A stretch of DNA of 64,000 nt, from NCBI RefSeq assembly GCF_023053635.1, contig NC_086172.1, positions 120,565,681 to 120,629,680 on the forward strand. The letters run 5' to 3'. The DNA is from Elgaria multicarinata webbii (taxonomy: Eukaryota; Chordata; Lepidosauria; Squamata; Anguidae). A program made the position numbers and the translations under genes. Positions 45,600 through 56,963 of the stretch are shown one piece after another. The stretch's first letter is position 1. Each line of letters opens with the position of its first letter. The notes under the pieces are model-generated. The model saw only the letters and a list, made by a program, of their open reading frames with translations, was not told where the DNA came from and searched no databases.

Positions 45600-46700
45600 G
45601 TAAATATGGAATGAAATAACCCCCCCAAAGTCGAGCTCGACTCAAGAGGCTGATGGTAAAGGCGCTCTCTTTCCCCCCCTTCCCCCCTCCATGAAGGGCG
45701 AGGAGGGGGTGCATCGTGCAATTAACAGAAGTCCACTTCAGGGCGCCGCTCCCAGGAGTCCTGAGCTAGGGGTCAAATCCGCTGCTTGCCTAATTAATTG
45801 CCGCCACGATCTCTTCCTGGCCCCCAGAGTGCTGTGGTCACCCCCGCCGCGTCCCACTGCGCACGTAGGCAGCGGTGGCCTCCCTTTTCCCAAGCCCTCA
45901 TGGCGCGCCCGCCTTTGGCCGGGGAAGGGGGGAGCCGCTCTTGCATAAACTCACGGCAGGGGAGGCAGGCTCGGGTCAGCCGAATCAAGGTAGCGGAGGA
46001 GGGAGCAAGGGAGGGCTGCGCCGGGGGGCGGAGCGGAGCAGGCAGATTCCCTTTGGACTGGCCGACTCCGCTCCGGCTCAGCGCTTACTACGCTGGGAAA
46101 GAAAGTGCGCTTAACCTTTTCATGTGCGGGTGAGTAAGGGGCGCTTTGTTCTCCTTCCGGAGGAGAAGAGGAGGGATCGGGGGCGCAAAATACACAAGAG
46201 AACAGGGCCTGATGGATCCCAACTGGAGGGGTGGGTGCGAGGGGAGCGCAGGCAGCTCGCGGCGAGAGGGCGAAAGGCAGGTAAGGCCACCTGAGTTGCT
46301 CTGCAGCAGGTGGGGGGAGGCCAGCCGGCCAGATGGGGAGACTTTGTGGACTCGGCTCGTCCCGCCCAAGTTTCCCCCACTGTTTAGAGGTTGCGGTGGC
46401 GTGCTTGCTTGCTGTTCTCGTCCGGATCTCGGGCATGGACGGCATTGCCCGGTGGACCCGGAGGGCACAGTCAGAACCACGTTTGGCGGGGGCGGGGCAT
46501 GCTTAGGGACAAGGAGGGTCGCTGGCTACAAGCACACCTTTATGTCCAGCCCTGCGACACCGCTGCGGCCAAGGGCTGACTCCTTTCTAGGTCGATCGCG
46601 ACTTCCTTTTACTTTTCTTTGGTCTTTCGTTCGAAGCCAAGGAATAGTTTGTCCCGCTTTGAACAGCTGTTTAGCAGCCCGTGAAGGACACGTAGCCACA
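45600..46700 (+). promoter_or_regulatory. LARGE2: CpG-rich island, candidate LARGE2 promoter and first exon
   Basis: CpG-dense stretch about 10 kb before the LARGE2 start codon, with GC boxes such as GGGGGGCGGAGCGGAGC near 46024. It has two strong plus-strand donors: GTGCGG|GTGAGTAAGG (intron start 46130) and GGCAG|GTAAGGCC (intron start 46281). The first coding exon of LARGE2 begins at an acceptor (56235/56236), so an upstream non-coding exon must exist. This island is the best visible source, by inference. Confidence 0.55.
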
Positions 46701-46937
46701 TGGCTTTGGGGGCGACCTACCGGGAGGCTTTTGATGTTGGGGGCAGAGCGAGCAAATGGCATTCTTCGCTTTCCTAAACCAAGGTTAGGGCTTTTTGAAC
46801 AGGACTGAACGGAATGGACCCACCAGCAGGGCTATAAGCCTCCTGGGGACCTTAGCATTTGGGTACCTAAGAGAGACCAGCTCCATTTGGCTCCTCTCTC
46901 TCAGCTGTTTCCATTGGAGCAAGTCACTGACAACTTC

Positions 46938-47145
46938 TTTTCCAGAGTGGTAGCCCTGTTAGTTATTATTATTATTATTATGCAAAAACAACAAAGAATT
47001 TTGTTGCAACTTAAAGGCTTAAGATATTTATTCTGGCACAAGCTTTCATGGACATATCGGATGCATCTGATGAGGTGTACGGTGTCACAAAAACTTATCC
47101 TAGAATAAATGTTTCATTTTTAAGGTGCTGCAAGACTCTTTGTTA
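46938..47145 (+). mobile_element. Interspersed repeat (GTTAGTCTGTTGCAGCA family)
   Basis: CCAGAGTGGTAGCCCTGTTA, ACAACAAAGAATTTTGTTGC and CACAAGCTTTCATGGACATA match 18978-19095. A mirrored TTTTTAAGGTGCTGCAAGAC follows at its right side. Contains a short (ATT)n. Confidence 0.65.
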
Positions 47146-47347
47146 TGTGAAGTTTGTAACTTTTAAGAATTGGGTGTCTGGATGTGTTCTTGGCTTCCTT
47201 CCCTATTCCATTTTCCAGAGCCTTTTAGTTTGTTGTAAGTTTATTAGGTAAGCTTCTCGGGTGCCTTTTCAGATGAAGAGTGGGGTAAAATGCTCTAAAT
47301 AAAATTCTGACTTTGGGACCTGGGAGCTTGGAAAAACATGATGGTGG

Positions 47348-47510
47348 TACATAGGAAACTGCCTTATACTGAGTCAGAAAATCAGTCCATCTAGCCTAGT
47401 ATTGTTGACACTGACTGGCAGCAGCTCTCTGGGGTTTTAGGCAGGTGTTTTTCCAGTCCTACCTGGGGATTGAAGTTGAGACCTTCTACATGAGATATGG
47501 TCCTTCCTAG
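47348..47510 (-). mobile_element. tRNA-derived SINE, second family
   Basis: TACATAGGAAACTGCCTTAT, GACACTGACTGGCAGCAGCT and CAGTCCTACCTGGGGATTG, antisense. The tRNA-like head near 47500 is partly lost. Confidence 0.8.
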
Positions 47511-47672
47511 GAATTAAAATATTTTTCACTGTCACATGTATGTGATGACTCAGTAACTCTTGGTGGTGCAAACCAGTGTTCCCAAGAATATACAATCCTC
47601 CCTAATGCTGTTTTCTCTCAGTTGAGATTTGACTGTGTAGACAGGCAAAAGGTGCGGCCTGTGAGTCTTCTT

Positions 47673-47745
47673 GTAGAATCATAGAATTGGAAGGGGCCTA
47701 TAAGGCCATTGAGTCCAACCCGCTGCTCAATGTGTTGCTGTCGGA
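47673..47745 (+). mobile_element. CR1-type repeat fragment
   Basis: AGAATCATAGAATTGGAAGG and CCATTGAGTCCAACCCGCTG. Confidence 0.7.
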
Positions 47746-49884
47746 GCCGTTGCATCTAGTTCACACAATGATTTTATTGGAAAGATTAAGAAAGCAGGAT
47801 TTCAGCTGCTCATGGTGCCGCTAGGGATGGGAATCTCTTGGTAACACTCCAGACTTGGTGGGGAAAACCAGGATGGCACAAGTGTGGCTTGATGTAGATC
47901 CAGGCAGCCTCTCTGAACTGCTCCTCCTTGTTCTTCACGTTTTTAGGATGCAGGAATATCAGTGGCCTCTGCATCTGGGCATTGCAAGGGGGACTACTAC
48001 AGGAAAGGGTTGCAGTTGTCTCAGTGAATCAATCACCTGCTGTGTGATGGGCTTCATTCTTTGTTTGAGCAGCAGCTCTGCATGTTCCTTATTGAGGCAT
48101 CATGACAAAGAATGTGGGAAGTGGTTCCTTGCCTAGAAACCATGCACCATTTTTTCTCTCCTCTCTCTCCCCCCTCCCCTCCCCCCTCCACCAGCTGGAG
48201 GCTCAGGGAAAGTTCTGCACATCAATAAAGTCAAGGGCTCTGAATGGAAAGAGAGGTTTGGTGATCCAGGCCTCTGTAGTCAGATGACTAACGGGGGAGG
48301 CTGCTGCATAGCCTCCAGCTGTTATGCTGATCTCAGGCATGGACCCAGGGCCCTATCACTTGTCCATGAGTTACATAGATGGATAAATGTGACCCCTTAG
48401 GTGATTTTGCCTTTCATGCATAGGCAAGTAAACTGTCCCATCATGGGCATAGTGCAGAGATGAGGGTTCTCTGCCCTCCTATTCCAAGAGGTTCATGTTA
48501 TAAATAAAAGGAACATATGTGTGTTTTGTTCATGGTTGCATGTCCCGCTAATGTTCATTTGATGTGCACAGTGGTGGCCTTCTGGGTATGGTGCTATCGT
48601 GAGCAAGATGATTCTTTTGCGTGGGATCACTGTGCACTGAAGGACTGGTGAGGGAGAGAAGGCAAGATCCAAATGCTCTTTGCTGCTCTTACCTAGAGTG
48701 TCAGGCTGGGAGGCAGTGATCAAAGCCCTAGCACAGAGAGCAATTGGCATTGCCTTTCTGCTGAACCAGAGTTGTAGGATTGGAACAAAGGGACTTCACC
48801 AGCATGCCCATAACCATCCTGGGAATCAGGTCTTCAGGGGACCTCAACGCTTCCAATTTGTGTCCATCCCACATTCCCCCACAGTATGGAATTAATATTT
48901 GCTGCGTGAAGTGGAGATATGAGAGACACCTCCCACTTGCCTTGGAAGACAGGACATGCTGTGTAAACTAGTACGGTTGGAAAGGTCCACCCTGATCCTG
49001 CGAGTTTACAATCAGTATCGAATTGGAATTACTCATACTGGTTGGTTGCATTCCTTCAGTTACAGCGTAATCCCTCTTGCTTTAGCGGAGTTATCGTTAA
49101 TGGTATGTGGATGTGTTTACACAATCAAATGTCACTGTTATGCCTACTCGCAGACAGAATCTCAAGCCTTATTTTAAAGGCAGAGTCTCTTTTCCATTTT
49201 CCCCATTAGAGTGACCAGCTTTATATTAAACTATTTCCTATTCTATATTTTAAATATGTAGCGCATCCTGTCCAAAGGGTTTGGATGGGTAATATCTGGT
49301 ATTATTTCTGTCCCCAAAGTTGTTGCTATCTAGTTGCATAGGGGCACAAAATGGGGAAAATGCAGGGCAAGATGGGAGTTTTTTTAAAAAAAATTACTAG
49401 AGTTCATTATGGAGGTTTGCAATCTGCTTACATTCAGGGCCCGCACTACACTATGTCTGCATGTTGCCAGAGTAGATTGGTCGCAGTATGCAGTTCTGTC
49501 TTTCAGAGGGATTTGTCCATTATTACTGAACTTCTCACTGAGTCTGGAGAGGCCTTGGGATATGGCATAAGCTGGCCTTTCCATTCCCCATCCCCCATTC
49601 CTGCTCATGGGAATATACCCCCTTTACCTCCTCTCTGAGGCCGCTTTTGCGATCTCAGAGAGGCAGCTGGCACAGTTTTCTCTGGGCTGACTGCAAGGGG
49701 GTGAGTGCAGGGAGCTCGGATTCTTGGGTCCAAGGTCAGAGTGTTGTCTCCAACCTCAGATCCAGGAATCCAAAATATTCTTTGGTCCCAAAGACTCTGT
49801 CCAGGAGCCATAGGATTGCTCCCAAAGTCTCTGGCATTTCATATTTTGCACATGTACAAGTAAAGCAACAAATGAAACACAGAT
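47746..49884. other. Putative LARGE2 intron 1, nothing recognised
   Basis: No exon or clear repeat recognised. Confidence 0.35.
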
Positions 49885-50222
49885 CCCAGTTCACATGACA
49901 TGCTGGGCTCACCATAGGTTATTTAACCCACGATGAGCCAGAGTGTGTGCGGTGCCATTTTGAATTTGCAGCCTTGGATGGTGTTATCCTGTGTCATCCC
50001 AAACTGGCCTTCAGGGGTTATGCGAGGGTTAAATAACCCTCACTGAACTCTACAAGAAACCAATTAACACTTGCATACCTCATGATGGCTGGGTTTGGAT
50101 GACATGCCACAACACCCTTGGGGGTTGCATATTTAAAATGGTGCCCAGCACATGCTGCAGCTTATCATGGATAAATAACCCATGAGCCTGATGTGTTGTG
50201 CAAACCGGGCCACAGTGTTAAT
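49885..50222. mobile_element. Palindromic MITE (TTAACCCAC family)
   Basis: Left CCCAGTTCACATGACATGCT and CATAGGTTATTTAACCCACG; right GATAAATAACCCATGAGCCT and GTTGTGCAAACCGGGCC. Internal GGTTATGCGAGGGTTAAATA mirrors TTAACACTTGCATACC. A compact, well preserved member. Confidence 0.75.
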
Positions 50223-50792
50223 GGGGTAGGCGGTGCACAGATGTTGATGCCTCTAACACTCTGGTGGGCAAGGAAATGAGGAAGACCAGGGAGCAGCAGT
50301 CATTAATGTGTTTTCCGCTTGGTTTAGCCAATGACCCTTCAGCCGAAATGGAGCCTCTGCCTGGCTGGTAATTGCCTCATGGGTCTCTGAGGAATGCAGC
50401 AGGCACACAGGGGACTGGAAGGCTTAAGGATTAGTTTTGTGAGCGGTGGGATGCTAAGCTGGAAAAATCACATGAGAAACTTACTTTCCTCCAGTACAGT
50501 CACTGAAGAAAGGGCTCAGAAGCAGCCACTAATGGGCATGAGAAAAGTTGCCTCCAGGTCTAGATTGCTGAATTTCTGTGTTGCGATTTAGTTTGGCCAC
50601 TTCTGACATATTTCCCCCTCTATGTACACCCAAATTCTTATTTTTGAATGACTGCATACTCTTAATTCCACAGAATTATCTATTGTGCCCACAGTTGGGC
50701 TGTTGATGGACCTAAATGGCGTTTAGTTTATTGGTCAAATAGCAGGTGATCAGTTGATGAAAACCTCAATCTAGAGCCTTTAATGAGACAAT

Positions 50793-50843
50793 GAAGGAAG
50801 TGTAAGGTAATTATTAGATGACAAATTACCTTACACTTCCTTC
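50793..50843. repeat. Perfect 20-bp inverted repeat with 11-nt loop
   Basis: Left arm GAAGGAAGTGTAAGGTAATT (50793-50812) and right arm AATTACCTTACACTTCCTTC (50824-50843) pair without mismatch around ATTAGATGACA. The right arm runs into half of a palindromic MITE (50845-50915). Confidence 0.9.
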
Positions 50844-51214
50844 CTTGCCAATGTTGAGAGCTAGGAGTGTTGTAGACCAAAACATCTGGAGGGCCACAAG
50901 TTGCCCACACCTGCTTTAGACAGCTTGCGAATTAAAACCAGCAGCCCAGATCCATGGCAGCTGATCACACTCCGACAGTTTTGCTAGTGGCTTTGTTCTT
51001 CCACAAATTAACATAGGGAACAACCCACTGGAATGTTTCCTTTACAAGCCCCATTTTATATGGAGTTCATTTCAATGGGGCTTTTGGGTTAGAGGAATTG
51101 TCTGTATCCCACTCTTAACATTCCTTAATGCTATTCCAAATCCTCCACCTGAGGCAATTGCCTCGCCTTGCATCACAGTGATAAATTATTTATTTAATTA
51201 AAGTGTTTTTAACC

Positions 51215-51465
51215 TAGGGTGACCATATGAAAAGGAGGACAGGACTCCTGTATCTTTAACCGTTGTATTGAAAAGGGAATTTCAGCAGATGTCATGCATG
51301 TATGCATGTAGCACGTGGTGAAATTCTTTCTTCATCACAACAGTTAAAGCTGCAGGAGCCCTGCCCTCTTGACCAGATACAAAAGATACACCTGCTGAAA
51401 TTCCCTTTTCTATGCAACTGTTCAAGATACAGGAGCCTTGTCCTCCTTTTCCTCTGGTCACCCTA
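51215..51465. mobile_element. Palindromic hAT-like MITE with perfect 8-bp target duplication
   Basis: Ends TAGGGTGACCATATGAAAAG and CCTTTTCCTCTGGTCACCCTA are terminal inverted repeats. The arms continue as mirrored GATACAGGAGCC and GGGAATTTCAGCAG blocks. Flanks are TTTTAACC on both sides (51207-51214 and 51466-51473). It has no coding capacity. The element at 1-113 is the same family. Confidence 0.92.
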
Positions 51466-51920
51466 TTTTAACCAGCTCTTCAGTTGAAAAAGCTTCTAGT
51501 GTGGCATTGAAAAGGGGATGGGGAAGGAGGACGGAAGGAACAAACTTGGGCATCAGTTCTGAAACTTACCCTTCTTATGGAAACAAAGTTTGATAGCCTG
51601 ATGGAACGTTTGCTGCTAGTTCACAGTTAAGGGAGAGGCAAAGGCAAATGGTCTCTTTCAGAAAAGCGGATGGAATAGCCCTGCGTCCCTTCTCTTCTTG
51701 CTGCTGCAGCCTAGTTAGTTGGTCTCATGTTATGCTTCTAATGCCACTTCCTTGGTGGGGAAGTCAGGGGAGTGCCAAGTCAGGGGGGGGGGAAACCTTT
51801 TTCCTATGAAGTGCTGTTGACCCACACACTAAGTTTAATCTGTGTGATGGTGGAGGCCAACCTAGAGAAAAACATTGGTTGACTTTGCAGCATTGCAAGA
51901 TTGTGTAGCGCCTTCTCTCT

Positions 51921-52019
51921 GGTCCCATTCAGAAGACACTTTTAACCACAGCGAATAAGGCTTTTGGCTTAGTCACCATGGTTAAAGCCATGGTTTAAGG
52001 TGTCTTCTGAACACAGCCC
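51921..52019. mobile_element. Harbinger-like hairpin MITE
   Basis: Left GGTCCCATTCAGAAGACACT; right AAGGTGTCTTCTGAACACAGCC. The centre ACCATGGTTAAAGCCATGGT is itself near-palindromic. Confidence 0.75.
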
Positions 52020-52909
52020 GGCTTTCTGACTTAACCACCAGCTTTCTGACTTAAGCCCTCATACAACAGATGCTATGGACCTTGATGCTTTAGTTAGTCA
52101 ATGGAAGCAAAATTTAATGGATGAGGGTGATTTTTAATTATGGAGCTGCGAGTTAAGATTACGGTATTTGGGTGGCCGGAGTGAGGGGAGGTATTTTAAT
52201 CCTTTTTAAGTTGGCTGGATCATACACCACATTTTGAGAAGGCCAGATTCTGCAGCATTCAGGGTTATTGTGCAGGAACTGTGAGGCTCTAACCTGCTAG
52301 CGATGAGTCTTCTCTGCTTTCCGTAGAATATTTATTTATATTTCCACCCTTCATCTAATTCTCATGGTGGCTTACTTGGTAAAGGAATTTAAAAAACAGT
52401 TAAATATATAAAATAAAAATGCAAATTCACATCAAAATATATAAAAGCAGCATAAAATGACAGGGGCAGAGATAAAAATCAGCCGTGAAGCTTAAACAAA
52501 TTAAAATGTGTTGCCTACTTTGTAGGCATCACCCTATTATTTTCTCTTATTTTTCCAATCTTGTTTTGCATTCACTTTGTTGAATTTATAATATATGTTA
52601 ATTTTGCTTTAGAAAACTTAAATATGGTAGTACGTTGAAATAAGTCTAAATATGGCTTCTGTGTATGGATTCTGCAGACTGCCTAACATAGCAGTTGAGG
52701 TAGACTCATGACCTGCTGATTCAGGATGCTTGCAGTTGAGTTGCTAGCATCACTGTTCATTCTCTGTAACGTGGCAGGAAGCAAAAGTTCACTCAAACTG
52801 GGAACCGTGGAGCATGGCTAGACCTAGTGCCAAGCCCACTCCTGACACCACACAGATGCCAGCACATCAAATGTATCAGGAGTTGTGCCAGGCTGAGGTT
52901 CAGATGTCA

Positions 52910-53335
52910 TAGGAACATAGGAAGCTGCCTTCAACTGAGGCCTAATCTATACCAAGCAGGATATTGCACTATGAAAGTGGTATATAAAAGCAGGAGCCAC
53001 GCTATTGCATTATAGTGGTATTGAAGTGCACTGACAACTGTTGGGGCCCATTGACACCAGATAACGCTTTCATACCACTATATCCTGCTTGGTGTGGCTC
53101 CTGCCTTTTATTTAGCGCTTTCATACTGCTTTCATAGTGCAATATGCTGCTTGGTGTAGATTAGGTCCGAGTCAGACCTTTGGCCCATCAAGCCCAGTAT
53201 TGTTGACACTGACTGGCAGCAGCTGTCCATGGTTTCAGGCAGGATTCTTTCCTAGTCCTACCTGGAGAAACGGGATGGAACATGGGACTTTCTGGATGCA
53301 AAGAAGGTTCTCTTCCGCTGAGCTATGGCCCCACC
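52910..53335 (-). mobile_element. tRNA-derived SINE split by a MITE
   Basis: TAGGAACATAGGAAGCTGCC starts the antisense SINE. It breaks off after CAACTGAG and resumes with CGAGTCAGACCTTTGGCCCA, then CTGACTGGCAGCAGCTGTCC. The tRNA-like head is at 53285-53335 (CTCTTCCGCTGAGCTATGGC). Confidence 0.85.
52939..53167. mobile_element. Palindromic MITE inside a SINE
   Basis: Arms GGCCTAATCTATACCAAGCA... and ...TGCTTGGTGTAGATTAGGTC are inverted repeats over about 37 bp, with ATATTGCACTATGAAAG in each. Family shared with 1512 and 5891. The short flanking CTGAG/CCGAG may be a decayed duplication. Confidence 0.8.
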
Positions 53336-54465
53336 CCTTGGCTCATGGCGAAGTTACGATTTAGCATTTGTCTGAAGAAGGAAGTACATCCAATTCAATG
53401 ATGACTACAAGATTCAGGTGTACGTTTGGGCACATTTGGAGTGAAAGCAGCCTAGGCCATTTTTATTTGTTGAGACTCAGCCATTTAAATGCCACTACTG
53501 GTATCTTCCCCGCCCCACCCCACTGATTCAAGCAGTGGAACAAAGACTGATATGAACTCTGCACTCTTTTGATTTTGAGTGTCCTTTCATCTGAATCATA
53601 GTTCTGGGGCATCCATTCCCTCTGACAGAGTGTCCATTTGGCGTTCTTGGTTCAGTGCTAGAGAACAAAACTAGGAGCACAGAAAGTGTCCGGGAGAACA
53701 TGCCAGCCTGGGACATTCACAGAGTCATTGTACAAAGCTAAATACCGTATTTGCCCAGGCAGCCACGTGGGCGAGAACATGATGAGGGCAAGCAGCGTCC
53801 ACCCTGTTTATGTACTAAAAATGGGTTTCTGAACCCTAAAACTACAGCTATCAGGATGTTTGTTTTTAATATTTTTATACTGACTTTCCACAGAAGCCAC
53901 CCAGGTGGTGTACAACAAATCAAAATAAAACAACACCACCACCAAAACATAGCAGTCAGCAATAGAACCATGCTAAAACATCAAGACAATATTTGAGTCA
54001 CTAAGGGGGCAATCCTATGCTTGTTTAGACTGAGAAAAGTCCGACAACTCCCAGCATGCTAAACATGTATAGGATGGTAGCCTAAAACCAGTTTCAAACA
54101 CAGTCTTATGGGAATGACACTTTGTAGATAGAAGGTTCCAATCTTGGAGCCCTTCGTCTATCCTTGGCGGGAGAAACGACGGAGGTGTTTTGGACCCCTG
54201 TTCCATCTCGGTGCTATTTTTAGTCAGAAAGGCCTCTCAGGCCCATCTAGTTTGCTTCCCAGTTTGGGGGCAGGAACAACGGCCAAGAGGTTGGTGGAAC
54301 CAGTGGTTCCATGTCTTGTATCACCTCCCCACCCTCCATCCTGTCCCCTTTGCTCCAACCGTGGCCCTCTTCTGAGGATGCCACCACAGTGTTTTCCAAA
54401 TTGCCACTTGAATTTCCCCTCCTGGGATTGTAGCTTTGTTTCTGGCCTTAAGAGGAGAAAACCAC
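53336..54465. other. Putative LARGE2 intron 1, little recognised
   Basis: A decayed antisense LINE tail is possible at 53860-53990 (TTTTTATACTGACTTTCCAC). No exon seen. Confidence 0.35.
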
Positions 54466-54650
54466 TATATTATTATTATTATCATCATCATCATCATCAT
54501 CATCATCATCTATGGTCCCTGGGGTACTTATTATTATTATTATTATTATTTATTTATATAGCACCATCAATGTACATGGTGCTGTACAGAGTAAAACAGT
54601 AAATAGCAAGACTCTGCCGCATAGGCTTACAATCTAATAAAATCATAGTA
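54466..54650. repeat. (ATT)n, (ATC)n and (TTA)n microsatellites with repeat tail
   Basis: ATT and ATC runs occur at 54466-54510 and TTA units at 54527-54556. They continue into TATATAGCACCATCAATGTA and CATGGTGCTGTACAGAGTAA, the same tail as at 24130. Confidence 0.8.
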
Positions 54651-56235
54651 AAACAATAAGGAGGGGAAGAGAATGCCAACAGGTACAGGGAAGGGTAAGC
54701 AGGCACAGGGTAGGGAAAAACTAACAGTAGAAAGTAACAGTAGAAAGTAACTTTCCAAGGGGCCATAGGACCCCTCTCAAAGGGCCAGGTATTTATTTTA
54801 ATACATTTATTAAAATATTAAAAATGTATCCCAGTTATTTCTCAGTTTTCACCCTTTACTTCATACAGCAGTTTATATCTTCCTTCCTGGGAAACCTCAG
54901 ACGTCTTTGCAGGCATTTTACTCCCTCCCCACCCCCGCTTTCATTTTAACTCACTACAGAGCTGAGTCTGGGCACAAAAAACAGGTCCAAAGTCAAGGCC
55001 GTATTGATGTTGCCGTTCAAATTTTTAAAACGGGGAAGAGATAAAAAAGAAAAGAAAACTCTCTTGCATTGGTCAGAGGTTTAGAATAATGTAAGGTAGT
55101 ATTGGTCAAGTGGCTCATTATAAACTTGATTATTAGTTTTATCACTTCCATAGCCCTTTTCAGTTTTGAATTCTAACATAGTTAGTGCTCACCACAATCC
55201 TGTGAATTAAATTTGAGAGAGAGAATGTTTTTCCCCGAGGGCATTCACTGAACTTTGTCGCTGAGCAAGGTCTTGATCGTAGGTCTCCTGTATCTCCCAA
55301 CTGAACACTCCCCCGCTTGCTGTTACTTATACATGGGTCTGGAAGCCATGTCTGGCAGAAAGCATTTGCGGCCCGGCTCGGCTGAGTGAAAGGAGTATTG
55401 TTTTAGCTGACGAGGGCTCTGAGTTGGAGGATCAGTCTCATTGCCCTCTGGATAGCTTGAAAAGCAGCAGCCGAGGGCTTTTTGTGAAGGTGGGCATGGT
55501 GGTAGTGTGAACTGGCAAGGGTACGCTACAGCCAACTTTCCATGTGCATGCATTATTTTCAGTAATCTGTTAATAAAATGGGCCCTTGCTAGGTCAAGCT
55601 TGGGTGACCAGGGTGCTTTGAGGACTGCGTACTCTTTGAGCAGAATGGGAAGGTCAGCTGAGATTGCATCAGGATTTTTTTGCTTGTGCAGTGGAAGTTC
55701 TAGTAGGAAATAATCTACAACCAAGCCGAGGGAGCAGAAAGGAGAGGGGAGGCGATCCTTGCCACTTTTTCAGCTAGTCTTCAGCTGGCTGGCAGGGCCC
55801 AGAGAGGATGACCAGGATTCCATGAATGAGCTCATCAGGTTGCCATTGGTGACCAGGAATGCCATTAGCAGTCCTGGGGACCACGTGCCCAGTCCCAGCC
55901 TGAAGCAGGGCACCCCACCAGCTCTATGGACATTTGGAGGGTGAATGAGGCCCCTGCAGCCAAAGGGGGCTTCATGAGAGAGGAGGAGATAGCCAGGCAA
56001 CGGGGTCTGTATGAGCCCAAATCAAGAGGCTGTGCTGGTGCTGCCACCTGGGCCGAATGCATGGGGTTTGGGCCACCTGTGTGTGTGTGAGAGAGATATC
56101 TCAGCAGCAGCTGCTGCTTTTGCATTTTCAGCTCTGGCTAGCCAAGTCTCGTCGACTCCTCTGTGACCATTTTGGGCCTTTGGGGGCCAGGGCTGCTGGT
56201 AACGCCCTCTGAATGCCTTTTATGTTCTCTTGCAG
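54651..56235. other. Putative LARGE2 intron 1, nothing recognised
   Basis: No exon or clear repeat recognised between the microsatellite block and the exon acceptor at 56235. Confidence 0.4.
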
Positions 56236-56293
56236 GGTGTAGAATGCTGGCTCCGGTGAGGCTAGGCCTGCCCACGTGACCCCTGCCACCACC
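56236..56293 (+). other. LARGE2: LARGE2 5' UTR part of the first coding exon
   Basis: Acceptor TCTTGCAG|GGTGTAG at 56235/56236. 58 nt precede the ATG. An upstream exon is implied by the acceptor. Confidence 0.75.
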
Positions 56294-56918
56294 ATGCTGT
56301 GCCCTTGGCGTGGGAAGGTGAAGCTGTTGCTGGCCACGGTGACGCTGGTCTTCCTCGTCTCCTGGCTCTACCTCTTTATGGGTAATCTGGAGTGTGAGTG
56401 TGGGCGACATGGGTGACTTGTGGAAATGGGGTGTGGGGCGGGATCGGCATGAGGAAAGCGGGTGCTGCAGACCGGCCCTGTAGCTAACATACGTCTGGTT
56501 GGGAGTTGGGATTCCAGCATTCAGCTGTGCCTATGCTGCGGACTCACTTTGGGATCTTTGGGCAAAGCCTGGCCTCAGTTTCCTCATGCGTAACAAGACT
56601 GGGAAGCTTTCTTGACAGTCCTCTAGACAGTCCTCCACATGTGCCTGACTAAAGCAGCCTCCTTCCCCAACCTGCACTCTCCAGATGTCTTGGACTACGA
56701 CTCCTATATCCCCAGCTAGCAGGGCCATTGTAGCGCAGCGCATCTGGAGGCCTCTAGATGCTTTGGCCTGCAACTCCCATCAGCCTTAGTCAGCATAGCC
56801 AATGATGGGAGTTGTAGGTCAAAACATATGGAGGGCTACAATATAGCTGACTGGGACCATGGATCCCTTTGCCTTGCAGGAGGTGTGGTTGTGCTGTGTG
56901 GAGATGAAGTTGGGCCTT

Positions 56919-56963
<45 letters not shown>

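Noticed and set aside
46146-46808. 220-codon open frame in the second CpG island
   Set aside because: Two strong splice donors interrupt the region and the sequence shows no protein family features; more likely 5' UTR and intron.
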